Assembly (NCBI GenBank): GCA_963778165.1
Contig: CAVZTE010000004.1
Location: 248,001-312,000 of the forward strand
Direction: 5' to 3'
Length of the DNA stretch: 64,000 nucleotides
From: Bog-756 sp963778165
GTDB taxonomy: Bacteria; Actinomycetota; Acidimicrobiia; Acidimicrobiales; RAAP-2
The notes beneath the pieces were generated by a model that was not told where the DNA came from, searched no databases, and was given only the letters and a program-made list of their open reading frames with translations. Shown piece after piece: positions 17,068 to 25,060 of the stretch (within the stretch, counting starts at the first letter, position 1; each line of letters begins with the position of its first letter). The position numbers and the translations under genes were made by a program.

Positions 17068-18699
17068 TTATCCCTTCAGTGTTCGATAACGACGGATCAG
17101 TGCGTTGGTGGACGAGTCATGGGTGAGATCGGGCTCGGAATCCGCTTCGAGCTCGGGGATGATGGCCACCGCCAGCACCTTCCCCAGTTCCACGCCCCAC
17201 TGGTCGAACGAGTCGATGCCCCAGATCGTCCCCTGGGTGAACACGCTGTGCTCGTACAGCGCCACCAGTGAACCGAGGACGTAGGGGGTCAACCGCTCGG
17301 CCAACAGGACGTTGGTGGGGCGGTTCCCCTGCATGACCCGGTGGGGCACCACGGCCTCGGAAGTGCCGTCGGCCCGTACCTCTTCCTCGGTCTTGCCGAA
17401 GGCCAGTGCCTGGGCCTGGGCGAACACGTTCGACGTCAGGATGTCGTGGTGGTCACCCAGGGGATTGAGGCTCTTGCCGAACCCGATCAGGTCGACCGGG
17501 ATCATCGACGTGCCCTGGTGCAGGAGTTGATAGAAGCTGTGCTGGCCGTTGGTGCCCGGCTCTCCCCAGTACACCGGCCCGGTCTGGTAGTCCACACCGT
17601 GGCCGTCGAGGGTCACGTGCTTGCCGTTCGACTCCATGGTCAGCTGCTGGAGATAGGCCGGAAATCGCTTCAGGTACTGCTCGTAGGGCATGACCCCGAT
17701 CGACTGGGCGTCGAAGAAGTCCCGGTACCACACGGCCAGCAAGCCCATCAGCACCGGAAGGTTCCGGTCCAGAGGGGCGGTCCGGAAGTGCTCGTCCATG
17801 GCGTGGAACCCGGCCAGGAGCTCGCCGAACTGCTCCGGGCCGATGGCCAGCATGGTGGACAGCCCGATGGCCGAGTCCATCGAGTACCGTCCGCCCACCC
17901 AGTCCCAGAACTCGAACATGTTGTCGGTGTCGATGCCGAAGTCGGCCACCTTCTCGGCGTTGGTGGACACCGCCACGAAGTGCTTGGCCACGGCGGCCTT
18001 GTCCCCGCCCAGGGCCGAGAGCAACCACTGACGCGCCGACTTGGCGTTGGTCAGGGTCTCCAGGGTCCCGAAGGTCTTCGACGACACGATGAACAGCGTC
18101 TCGTCGGCGGAAAGATCCCGGGTGGCCTCCACGAAGTCGGTGGAGTCGACGTTCGACACGAACCGGAAGGTCAGGTCGCGGCGGGAGTAGTGACGGAGCG
18201 CCTCATAGGCCATGACCGGTCCGAGGTCGGACCCGCCGATCCCGATGTTGATGATGTTCCGGATGGGCTTGCCGGTATGGCCCTTCCACTCCCCCGACCG
18301 GATCTTGTCGGCGAACGCCGCCATGCGGTCGAGGACCTCGTGCACCTGGGCCACCACGTCGACCCCGTCCACCATCAGGGTGGCCTCCTTGGGCATCCGC
18401 AGGGCCACGTGGAGCACGGATCGATTTTCGGACACATTGATCCGGTCGCCGGCGAACATCATGTCCCGACGGCGTTCGACCTCACGCTGCTGGGCCAACT
18501 GGACCAGCAGTCCCATGGTCTCGTCGGTGATCCGATTCTTCGAGTAGTCGAGATAGAGCCCGACGGCCTCGGCGGTGAACCGCTCGCCCCGGTCCGGGTC
18601 ATTGGCGAAGAGCTCCCGCAGATGGCGGCGTTCGATCTGGGCGTGGTGCTTCTGGAGGGCGGCGTAGGCCGGGGACTCGCGCAGGGGCGAACTAGGCAA
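17068..18699 (-). CDS. pgi: Glucose-6-phosphate isomerase
   Basis: A 543-residue enzyme interconverting glucose-6-phosphate and fructose-6-phosphate. The PGI signatures are clear: NIGIGGSDLGPVMAYEAL, the phosphate-binding SSKTFGTLETL, GGRYSMDSAIGLS, and the catalytic-base region PGTNGQHSFYQLLHQGT. Length matches the long bacterial form. It is the middle gene of tal-pgi-gnd, 44 bases after tal and 8 before gnd, linking glycolysis to the pentose-phosphate genes around it. A 538-residue antisense frame over this gene is a GC-bias shadow. Confidence 0.96.
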   Translation of the reverse strand: MPSSPLRESPAYAALQKHHAQIERRHLRELFANDPDRGERFTAEAVGLYLDYSKNRITDETMGLLVQLAQQREVERRRDMMFAGDRINVSENRSVLHVALRMPKEATLMVDGVDVVAQVHEVLDRMAAFADKIRSGEWKGHTGKPIRNIINIGIGGSDLGPVMAYEALRHYSRRDLTFRFVSNVDSTDFVEATRDLSADETLFIVSSKTFGTLETLTNAKSARQWLLSALGGDKAAVAKHFVAVSTNAEKVADFGIDTDNMFEFWDWVGGRYSMDSAIGLSTMLAIGPEQFGELLAGFHAMDEHFRTAPLDRNLPVLMGLLAVWYRDFFDAQSIGVMPYEQYLKRFPAYLQQLTMESNGKHVTLDGHGVDYQTGPVYWGEPGTNGQHSFYQLLHQGTSMIPVDLIGFGKSLNPLGDHHDILTSNVFAQAQALAFGKTEEEVRADGTSEAVVPHRVMQGNRPTNVLLAERLTPYVLGSLVALYEHSVFTQGTIWGIDSFDQWGVELGKVLAVAIIPELEADSEPDLTHDSSTNALIRRYRTLKG

Positions 18700-18743
18700 G
18701 ACGTCCCACCTTTCTCTCGATGTTGGCGGTCTTCCTCCGGGGC

Positions 18744-19832
18744 TCAGGCACCCTTCGCTCCGGCGAGCGAAGTGGCCTGGGTCCCGATCCGGGCCAAGAG
18801 GTCGTTCCAGTCGTTGACGAAGGAAGCGGCGCCGTCCCGCTGTAGGCGGGCCGCCAGAGCGTCGAGATCGACACCGGCCCGGGTGAAGCGGGCCAACCTG
18901 GCGTCCACATCACCCCCGTCCTCCGGCAGCGGCTCCCCCACCTCGCCGTGGTCGTAGAAAGCCTCGAGGGTGTCGTCAGGCATGGTGTTGATGGTGAAGG
19001 GAGCGGCCAGACCGTGGACGTAGAGGGTGTCCGAGGCCTTGGGGTCCTTGGTCTTGGTGCTGGCCCACAGCAGGCGCTGGGTCCGGACCCCCTGGTTCTC
19101 CAGCCGTTGGAAGCGGTCGGAGTTCACCAGCTGGCGGTAGGCGCGGTAGACGTCGAGGCCGATGGTCAGGCCCAGCTGGTCCACCAGGTCGGCGGGGACC
19201 TCGTTGGCCACGGCCACGTCCCATCGGGACACGAACACCGAAGCCACCGACCCCACGGCCGGGTCGAGGCCCTGGTCGATCCGGCGCTCCACTCCTCGGA
19301 GGTAGGCGTCGGCGGCGGCACGGTACTGCTCCGCGGAGAAGAGGAGGGTGACGTTGACCGGTACCCCGGCCGCAATGGCCTCGGTGATGGCGGGGAGGCC
19401 TTCGGCGGTCCCGGGGATCTTGATGAACAAGTTGGGCCGGTCGGCCGACTGGTGGAGGGATTGGGCGGCCGCCACGGTCTGAGCCGTGTCGTAGGCCAGC
19501 AGAGGTGACACCTCGAGGGAGACCCAACCGTCCACTCCGTCGGTGCGGTCGTGGACGGGACGGAACAGATCGGCGGCCCGCTGCAGGTCCCCGATGGCCA
19601 ATGCGAAGAACAGCTTCTCGCCCGACAGGCCGTTGGCCGCTTCGGTCCGGATGGCCTCGTCGTAGCCGCCCGAACCAATGGCCTTGTCGAAGATGGAGGG
19701 GTTGGAGGTCAGCCCGGTCACCGAATAGGAGTCGATGAACTTCTGGATGGTGCCATCGTCGAGCAGGCCGCGGGTGATGTTGTCGAGCCACAGGCTCTGT
19801 CCCCGTTGGTGAAGGACTTCGGTGGCCTTCAT
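18744..19832 (-). CDS. tal: Transaldolase
   Basis: A 362-residue class I aldolase transferring dihydroxyacetone units in the non-oxidative pentose-phosphate pathway. Signatures are GLTSNPSIFDKAI near residue 40, SLEVSPLLAYDT, NLFIKIPGTAEGLPA and the Schiff-base lysine segment LWASTKTKDPKA. It is of the longer actinobacterial/cyanobacterial type and has no pgi fusion; pgi is a separate gene just downstream. It is first in the tal-pgi-gnd operon. The ATG at 19832 has GGAGGA upstream. Confidence 0.95.
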   Translation of the reverse strand: MKATEVLHQRGQSLWLDNITRGLLDDGTIQKFIDSYSVTGLTSNPSIFDKAIGSGGYDEAIRTEAANGLSGEKLFFALAIGDLQRAADLFRPVHDRTDGVDGWVSLEVSPLLAYDTAQTVAAAQSLHQSADRPNLFIKIPGTAEGLPAITEAIAAGVPVNVTLLFSAEQYRAAADAYLRGVERRIDQGLDPAVGSVASVFVSRWDVAVANEVPADLVDQLGLTIGLDVYRAYRQLVNSDRFQRLENQGVRTQRLLWASTKTKDPKASDTLYVHGLAAPFTINTMPDDTLEAFYDHGEVGEPLPEDGGDVDARLARFTRAGVDLDALAARLQRDGAASFVNDWNDLLARIGTQATSLAGAKGA

Positions 19833-20147
19833 GGGTCCTCCGTTCGTCGAGGTGGAGTTCGGTCAGGGGTACTCGGTTGCGGGTGGACCGCCGAAAGGGT
19901 CTGACCCGAGCAGTGAGGAAGGCTCACCTCCTGGCCGCTGAGGTTGGACAGCCTCCACCGCTGGTCGACGGCACTCGATCAGCTGGTCTGTCGGGTCCAC
20001 GTCACTCTCCCAGTCGTAGCCGATCGGGCCGAGTGGCGGCAACCCCTGGGGGTGGGATCTCGGCGAGAAAAGGCCGCCACTCCTTCGATCCACCGGCCTG
20101 CTGGTGAGGGGAAGGTTCGGAATTCACGGTCCGTGCCACTGACAGTC
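19833..20147. other. Non-coding gap
   Basis: About 315 bases between the tal start and the tetR stop. It should contain the tal-pgi-gnd promoter, but I see no clear boxes, hairpin or protein-like frame. Confidence 0.4.
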
Positions 20148-20771
20148 TCAGGCTTCCAGGGTCAGGGCTCGGGAAACGAAGGAGAGGGCGGACTCCAGGA
20201 ACGCCTCGTCCACCGCGGTTGGGTCCAGGGACCTCATGATGGAGATCCCGCGAAACAGTGCTTCGATGATTCGGGCGGCTTTCTTCAACTCTGAACCCTT
20301 GAGTCCGGTCTTCTCCTCCGAGAGGAGCTCGGCCACTGCCGCAATGTTGGCTTCATCGATCTCGGCCAGCTTGCGCTGGGCCGCAGGGTTCCGCACGGCG
20401 AATAGAGCGAACTCCATATAGAGGACGGCCCAATTCTCGGGCGACGGCGTTTGGCCCACACCATCGAGGATGAGAGGGAGGAAGTCCGTCAAACGCGACT
20501 CGGGAGGAACCTCCGAGGCCTCCAAGGTCGCTCGCAGAAGTCTCATCTCTCTCGAGTAGATGGACTCGAGCAGAGCGAGGAACAGGTCCTCTTTGTTCTT
20601 GAAATTCGAGTACACGGCGCCTTTGCTGAAGCCGGCGGCGGCGGCTACGGCATCGAGTGATGCCCCGTGGAACCCACGTTCCGCAAAGACCTGAGCTGCC
20701 GCGGCCAAGAGGTGCTCCCGTGTCTGCTGCCGCCGCCGGTCCGGTGTGAGGGGCTCGAGAGTTGCGCTCAT
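20148..20771 (-). CDS. TetR-family transcriptional regulator
   Basis: A 207-residue repressor. The N-terminal helix-turn-helix spans about residues 18-65 and includes AERGFHGASLDAVAAAAGFSKGAVYSNFKNKEDLF, followed by an all-helical ligand domain. It is divergent from an ABC exporter operon. The 35 bases between the two starts hold a strong promoter for the exporter whose -10 box lies within an inverted repeat (20783-20801). The simplest reading is a drug- or lipid-responsive repressor of the exporter and itself. The inducer is unknown. Confidence 0.9.
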   Translation of the reverse strand: MSATLEPLTPDRRRQQTREHLLAAAAQVFAERGFHGASLDAVAAAAGFSKGAVYSNFKNKEDLFLALLESIYSREMRLLRATLEASEVPPESRLTDFLPLILDGVGQTPSPENWAVLYMEFALFAVRNPAAQRKLAEIDEANIAAVAELLSEEKTGLKGSELKKAARIIEALFRGISIMRSLDPTAVDEAFLESALSFVSRALTLEA

Positions 20772-20806
20772 TTGACTACTGGTGAGTGTACAATATACTC
20801 ATTAGT
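20772..20806 (+). promoter_or_regulatory. Promoter-operator of the ABC exporter, leaderless layout
   Basis: TTGACT (20772-20777), a 16-base spacer and TATACT (20794-20799) form a strong promoter. The -10 box ends 7 bases before the ATG at 20807, so the mRNA probably begins at its start codon. The inverted repeat TGAGTGTA-CAA-TATACTCA (20783-20801, one mismatch, outer bases also partly symmetric) covers the spacer and -10 box. It is a good candidate operator for the divergent TetR protein. Confidence 0.7.
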
Positions 20807-21802
20807 ATGTTGAATACGGAAGAGTATATCAGCCACGATTCTCCGAGCTCTTCCTCGATCCCCGCCATCACCACCAGAGGCCTGGTCCGGCGGTTCGGAA
20901 CCATGGTCGCCGTAGACGGCGTCGACCTCACGGTGCACGAGGGAGAGATCTATGGGTTTCTGGGCCCCAACGGAGCCGGAAAGTCGAGCTTCGTGCGCGT
21001 CCTGTGCACACTTCTCCGTCCAAGCGGGGGAAGTGCCACCGTCGCCGGCTATGACGTGGAGGAGCACCCGACCGAAGTGCGGGTTCGGATCGGCGTGGCC
21101 CTTCAGGAGGCCGCTCTCGATGACCGCCAGACCGGCCGTGAGCTGCTCATACTCCAAGGCCGGCTCTACGGGCTGCGGGCGACCGAGATCAAGCAACGCC
21201 TCGCTGACGTACTGGACCTGGTGGACATCGGCACCCACATCGACCGTTGGATCGGTACGTATTCAGGAGGGATGAAGCGGCGCCTCGATCTCGCTGCGGC
21301 CCTCATCCACAATCCGCGAGTTCTGTTCCTCGACGAGCCGACCACAGGTCTAGATCCGGTGAGCCGGGCCAGCGTCTGGGCCGAAGTGCGCAGGCTCAAT
21401 GCCGAGCTCAACATGACCATCTTTCTCACGACGCAGTACCTCGATGAAGCGGACGCCTTGGCCCACCGGGTGGGGATCCTGTTCAAAGGCCGGCTGGTGG
21501 CCGAGGGCTCACCTGAGGAATTGAAGCGTTCAATCGGTCGGGACGTGATCGTGGCCGAGGTGTCGGGGCATGATCCAGGTGCCTTGGCCCGACTGCGGAA
21601 TGTCCGCGGCATCGACGAGGTCTCGGTCGAAGACGGGAGGATCACGGTCACCGCGCTCGATGGACCAGCCGCTCTGAGCCCGATCGCCCTGTCGCTCGGG
21701 TCCTCCGGCCTCGAGGTGAAGAGCCTGACCATGCGATCGCCGACACTGGATGACGTATTCGAAAGCCTTACCGGGGCCCACATCGAACCGGCTCGGACGT
21801 GA
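20807..21802 (+). CDS. ABC exporter ATP-binding protein (DrrA/daunorubicin-type)
   Basis: A 331-residue ATPase for export of a hydrophobic compound with the permease encoded next. Walker A GPNGAGKS is at residues 53-60, a Q-loop follows, then signature YSGGMKRRLDLA and Walker B VLFLDEPTTGLDP. The C-terminal ~90-residue extension (SGHDPGALARLRNVRGIDEV onward) is typical of DrrA-like ATPases. The ATG at 20807 is chosen because a promoter ends 7 bases upstream, leaving no room for a leader; a GTG at 20786 would lie inside the operator. The TGA overlaps the permease GTG. The exported compound is unknown. Confidence 0.9.
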   Translation: MLNTEEYISHDSPSSSSIPAITTRGLVRRFGTMVAVDGVDLTVHEGEIYGFLGPNGAGKSSFVRVLCTLLRPSGGSATVAGYDVEEHPTEVRVRIGVALQEAALDDRQTGRELLILQGRLYGLRATEIKQRLADVLDLVDIGTHIDRWIGTYSGGMKRRLDLAAALIHNPRVLFLDEPTTGLDPVSRASVWAEVRRLNAELNMTIFLTTQYLDEADALAHRVGILFKGRLVAEGSPEELKRSIGRDVIVAEVSGHDPGALARLRNVRGIDEVSVEDGRITVTALDGPAALSPIALSLGSSGLEVKSLTMRSPTLDDVFESLTGAHIEPART

Positions 21803-22605
21803 GCGTCCCCGCCGTCAACGAGCAGGCCGTGGTGGGGCGGGAAGCAGGGTTCCTCCATGACATCGGCTCCGTAGCGGGTCGGGCCCTACGTCAGATTCCA
21901 CGCGAGCCGGCGTCGGTGATACCGGCAGTCTTCGTTCCGGCCTTCTTCTATGCGGTCAATCTGGGCGCCCTCGGCAACGTGACCAGAGGGACGACCGGGC
22001 TCGACTACAAGGCGTTCCTGATCCCCATGGCCATCGCCTTCGCCGTGACGGGAATGTCACGAGCGCCAACGCTGGTGACCGATATCCAGAGCGGTTACTT
22101 CGACCGGCTGTGCATGACCCCGGTCCGCCGGGTCGCCCTCCTACTCGGGCTCATGGTGGCGGACATCGTGGTCATCATGGTGCTGTGCCTACCGGTGCTG
22201 GCGATCGGCTACGGGGTGGGTGTGCGATTCGCCACCGGGTTCTTCGGCATCGTGGTCTTTGTCGGGTTCTCGGCACTGTGGGGGCTCGCCTTCACGGGCT
22301 TTCCGTACGCCGTGGCCCTCAAGACCGGGAGCCCTGCCGCCGTCAATGCGTGCTTCGTGGTGTTCTTCCCGCTGTTCTTCCTCACCGACGCCGTCGTGCC
22401 CAAGCAGGCGCTTACGGGTTGGTTCTCGACGATCGCCACCTATAACCCCATCACCTACCTGCTCGGGGCCCTCAGAAGCCTCATCACCTCCGGTTGGGAC
22501 GCGGGAAGCCTGCTGGCGGGAGTAGGCGCTCTCGTCGGGATCGGTCTCGTGAGCATGTCACTGGCCCTGGCTACGTTCCGAGGAAGGGTCCGACGCGGCG
22601 ACTGA
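21799..22605 (+). CDS. ABC-2 type exporter permease (DrrB-like)
   Basis: A 268-residue integral membrane protein with about six hydrophobic segments, the ABC-2 permease fold. After a ~35-residue cytoplasmic N-terminus come segments near residues 37-58, 73-92, 108-140, 145-170, 180-200 and 230-255. It pairs with the preceding ATPase, whose TGA overlaps its GTG start (GTGA at 21799-21802). Together they form a two-gene exporter repressed by the divergent TetR protein. Substrates of this class include anthracyclines, other drugs and lipids. Confidence 0.88.
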   Translation: MSVPAVNEQAVVGREAGFLHDIGSVAGRALRQIPREPASVIPAVFVPAFFYAVNLGALGNVTRGTTGLDYKAFLIPMAIAFAVTGMSRAPTLVTDIQSGYFDRLCMTPVRRVALLLGLMVADIVVIMVLCLPVLAIGYGVGVRFATGFFGIVVFVGFSALWGLAFTGFPYAVALKTGSPAAVNACFVVFFPLFFLTDAVVPKQALTGWFSTIATYNPITYLLGALRSLITSGWDAGSLLAGVGALVGIGLVSMSLALATFRGRVRRGD

Positions 22606-22859
22606 ACGACTGCGAGCGCTCAGACGCCTTCAGTCGCCCGGCCCGCCCGGCTGGCCCGGAAGCGCACCCCGTACTCGTTGGCGTCCACCCGGACCTGGTC
22701 GAATCCGTGTCGGTCTCGAGCCTGTATGAGCGGTACTTCGCCGGTCGAACCGACGGCTTCCGACCGTCGACCGGCGAGGATCTGCTGCTGGCCACGACCT
22801 GATCCCGCCACGACCTGATCCTGCGACGACCCTGACCGTGCCGAGCAGGCCAGAGGGCT
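22606..22859. other. Intergenic gap with a small imperfect tandem repeat
   Basis: About 250 bases between the exporter permease and the convergent SCO1-like gene. It contains two near-identical copies of CCACGACCTGATCC around 22794-22822 and a third decayed copy. There is no recognisable gene. Confidence 0.35.
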
Positions 22860-23613
22860 TCAGTGCTCGGGGACAGGTTGGCCGAGCAGCCATCCGATGG
22901 CGTTGAGCCCGTCAGGGACGGTCCAGGCCCCACCGCCGGGGTCCTTCAGGTTCGACCGACCCTCCGCATCCAAGAGGCCATGGAGGCGGCTCGGGATCCC
23001 GGAGATCTGGACCATGCCCCCGGCGATGAAGCGCTGGCGTTGGTCGGCATCCAGCAGGACGAATCCGTCGGAGTGATCGACGTCGTAGGTGTAGGGCTTG
23101 TGGGTCTGCCAGTCGATTCCTGGCGGTGAGCCCTCAGGCACCCGTTGGTAGTAGATCCCGAAGTACTTCCACAGCCGGCCCAGCGTCTGGCTGGAGCCGG
23201 TCAGGAGCGGCCAACTCGAACCGGTCAATTTGGCAAACGCCATCATGCGGGCGGGCGAGTCCCGGCCCGGGTCCACCGTCACCTCGGCCAGTACCACCTT
23301 GTTGGCCAATCCGTCAGCGTCGATCGACTGCTGCATGGCCAACAGCGCCCCGGTGGTGATGGGGCACTCCTCTTGACAGGAGGTGAGAAACGGCAAAATC
23401 ACCACAATCCGGCCCCGGAACTGCCGGAGGGTGACGGTCCGACCGGTCTGGCTCTGGAGCGGCAGGTCGGCGATGGTCGATGAGACGGGGCGGTTGAGCG
23501 CCACGCCGATGGAAGCAGAAGGCGCGCCCGGGGGCCGAGGCACCCGGAGAGTCGATCAGCCTCCAACTCACCAGGCCCACCGCAACGACCAGACATACCA
23601 GAGGGACGATCAA
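22860..23613 (-). CDS. SCO1/SenC-like copper/thiol-redox protein, N-terminus in a shifted frame
   Basis: Thioredoxin-fold protein of the SCO1/SenC family, which delivers copper or reducing power to cytochrome oxidase on the outer face of the membrane. The main frame (22860-23543, 227 residues from a GTG) has the copper-binding CxxxC in TSCQEECP and the distal His in DVDHSDGFVLLD. That frame has no membrane anchor. The frame immediately upstream (to 23613, TTG) reads LIVPLVCLVVAVGLVSWRLI, a good signal anchor, and would join after removal of one base near 23515-23543, in a run of C and G. The anchor therefore probably belongs to this gene and the break may be a sequence error. No oxidase genes are adjacent. 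Confidence 0.75.
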
Positions 23614-23649
23614 AAGAGAGGGTCGGAGGGAGGAGATACGCGTACTTTA

Positions 23650-23745
23650 ATGGTGGGCCTCATGGAGGAGAAATCGAGTTTCAAACCCGCCGCACAGGCA
23701 ATGGACCTGATCAACGCCGGCGTGAAGCCCCAACCGCGAGGATGA
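23650..23745 (+). CDS. Possible 31-residue leader peptide upstream of the MFS gene
   Basis: A short open frame (ATG 23650 to TGA 23743-23745, MVGLMEEKSSFKPAAQ...) ends 3 bases before the GTG of the exporter. Its stop lies next to the GAGG that serves as ribosome site for the exporter. Position suggests translational coupling or attenuation. I cannot show that it is translated. Confidence 0.25.
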   Translation: MVGLMEEKSSFKPAAQAMDLINAGVKPQPRG

Positions 23746-23748
23746 ACT

Positions 23749-25032
23749 GTGGCTCGTGATCGACACTCGATGGGCCGGGACTTCTGGCTGTACTTCAGTG
23801 GTCAGTTGATCTCTCAGATCGGCAGTTCGTTCACCTTGTTCGCCCTACCGCTGCTGGTCTACAGCCTGACCCACTCCGCTACCAGCTTGGCTCTGACCAC
23901 CGCGGCCGAGTTCGTTCCCTACCTGCTGTTCGGACTGGTGATCGGCGCCCTGGTGGACCGCCTTCCCCGCAAGGCCCTGATGCTGTTCAGCGATGTGGCC
24001 CGCGCCGCCGTGATCGTGATCCTCCCGTGCCTGGCCCTGGCTGGGGATCTCAACATCGGGGTCATCTACGCGGTGGCATTCGTGCAGTCGACCTTGGGCA
24101 TCGTCTTCCAGTGCGGGGAGTTCGCGGCCATCCCCAGTCTGGTCAGGAGCGACGACCTGGTGGCCGCCAACGGCCGCATCATGGCCACCAACTCCGCCGG
24201 CAATGTCGTCGGGCCGATTCTGGCCGGAGCCTTGGTGGCGTTCATCTCGGTGTCCAATCTGTTGTTCTTCGACGCCTTCAGCTTTTTGGTCTCGGCCGCG
24301 GCCCTGGCCGTCATCCGCAAGAGCTTCGACGCCGCTCCCCGACCGGGGGCCGACGACCCGGACCAGCGCCCCGGCATCCTCGACGACGTGAGGGAAGGGC
24401 TGCGCTTCGTATGGTCGCATCCCGTCCTGCGGTCGATCTCCATCATGATGGCCCTCATCAATTTCGCATCGGCTACCGAAAACAGCCAACTGGTGCTCTT
24501 CGCCAAGCACGTGCTCCATGCCACCGACACCCAGACCGCACTGCTGTTCGCGGCAGGGGCGGCCGGCGTGGTGATCGTGGGACTCTGCGCGGCCAGCCTG
24601 CGACGACATCTGTCCTTTGCGGTATGTGCCCTCGGCGCGTTGGTCATCAGTGGGTTGGCGGTCACCGCCATGGCCATCGTGGGCCGCTACCCACCGGCCC
24701 TGCCGCTGTGGGCGGGGGCACAGGGCTTCGGCCTCCTGCTCAACATCAACACAGGGTCCCTGCGCCAGGCCATCGTCCCGAGCCACCTCTACGGACGGGT
24801 GATCAGCGTGGCCTCCGTGCTGGCCTGGTCCGCCATCCCGCTCGGTGCGCTGGTGGGAGCAGCCGCCATCCATCTCACCGGAAGCGTGGCCGACGTCTAT
24901 GCCGCCAGTGGAGTGCTCACCGCTCTGATCGCCCTGGCCTTCGCCTTCAGCCCCATTCGGCATGGTGACCGGTACCTGGCCGAAGCCAAGGCCGACGCCG
25001 CCCGCCAGGAAGGCCTGGCCAGGGACGGCTGA
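23749..25032 (+). CDS. MFS efflux transporter (MFS_3, macrolide/EntS-type)
   Basis: A 427-residue, 12-segment major-facilitator protein. The N-terminal GRDFWLYFSGQLISQIGSSFTLFALPLLVYSLT and the loop-2/3 motif GALVDRLPRKALMLFSDVARA identify the MFS_3 branch, which includes the macrolide exporter MefA and enterobactin exporter EntS. The central loop (about residues 200-225) is charged. The GTG at 23749 follows GAGG and a possible leader peptide. Substrate is unknown; likely a drug, siderophore or other secreted small molecule. It does not share an operon with the divergent SCO1-like gene. Confidence 0.88.
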   Translation: MARDRHSMGRDFWLYFSGQLISQIGSSFTLFALPLLVYSLTHSATSLALTTAAEFVPYLLFGLVIGALVDRLPRKALMLFSDVARAAVIVILPCLALAGDLNIGVIYAVAFVQSTLGIVFQCGEFAAIPSLVRSDDLVAANGRIMATNSAGNVVGPILAGALVAFISVSNLLFFDAFSFLVSAAALAVIRKSFDAAPRPGADDPDQRPGILDDVREGLRFVWSHPVLRSISIMMALINFASATENSQLVLFAKHVLHATDTQTALLFAAGAAGVVIVGLCAASLRRHLSFAVCALGALVISGLAVTAMAIVGRYPPALPLWAGAQGFGLLLNINTGSLRQAIVPSHLYGRVISVASVLAWSAIPLGALVGAAAIHLTGSVADVYAASGVLTALIALAFAFSPIRHGDRYLAEAKADAARQEGLARDG

Positions 25033-25060
25033 CCTGAGCTGCAGGCCAACAAGAAAGCCG

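Noticed and set aside
17341..18957. 538-residue open frame on the plus strand across pgi
   Set aside because: Antisense to the clearly homologous pgi gene; composition is His/Gly/Val-rich as expected for a GC-bias shadow and has no family motif.
7842..22605. Glycopeptide biosynthetic cluster around the van genes
   Set aside because: No peptide synthetase, P450 or glycosyltransferase genes are present; neighbours are central carbon metabolism and a small ABC exporter.
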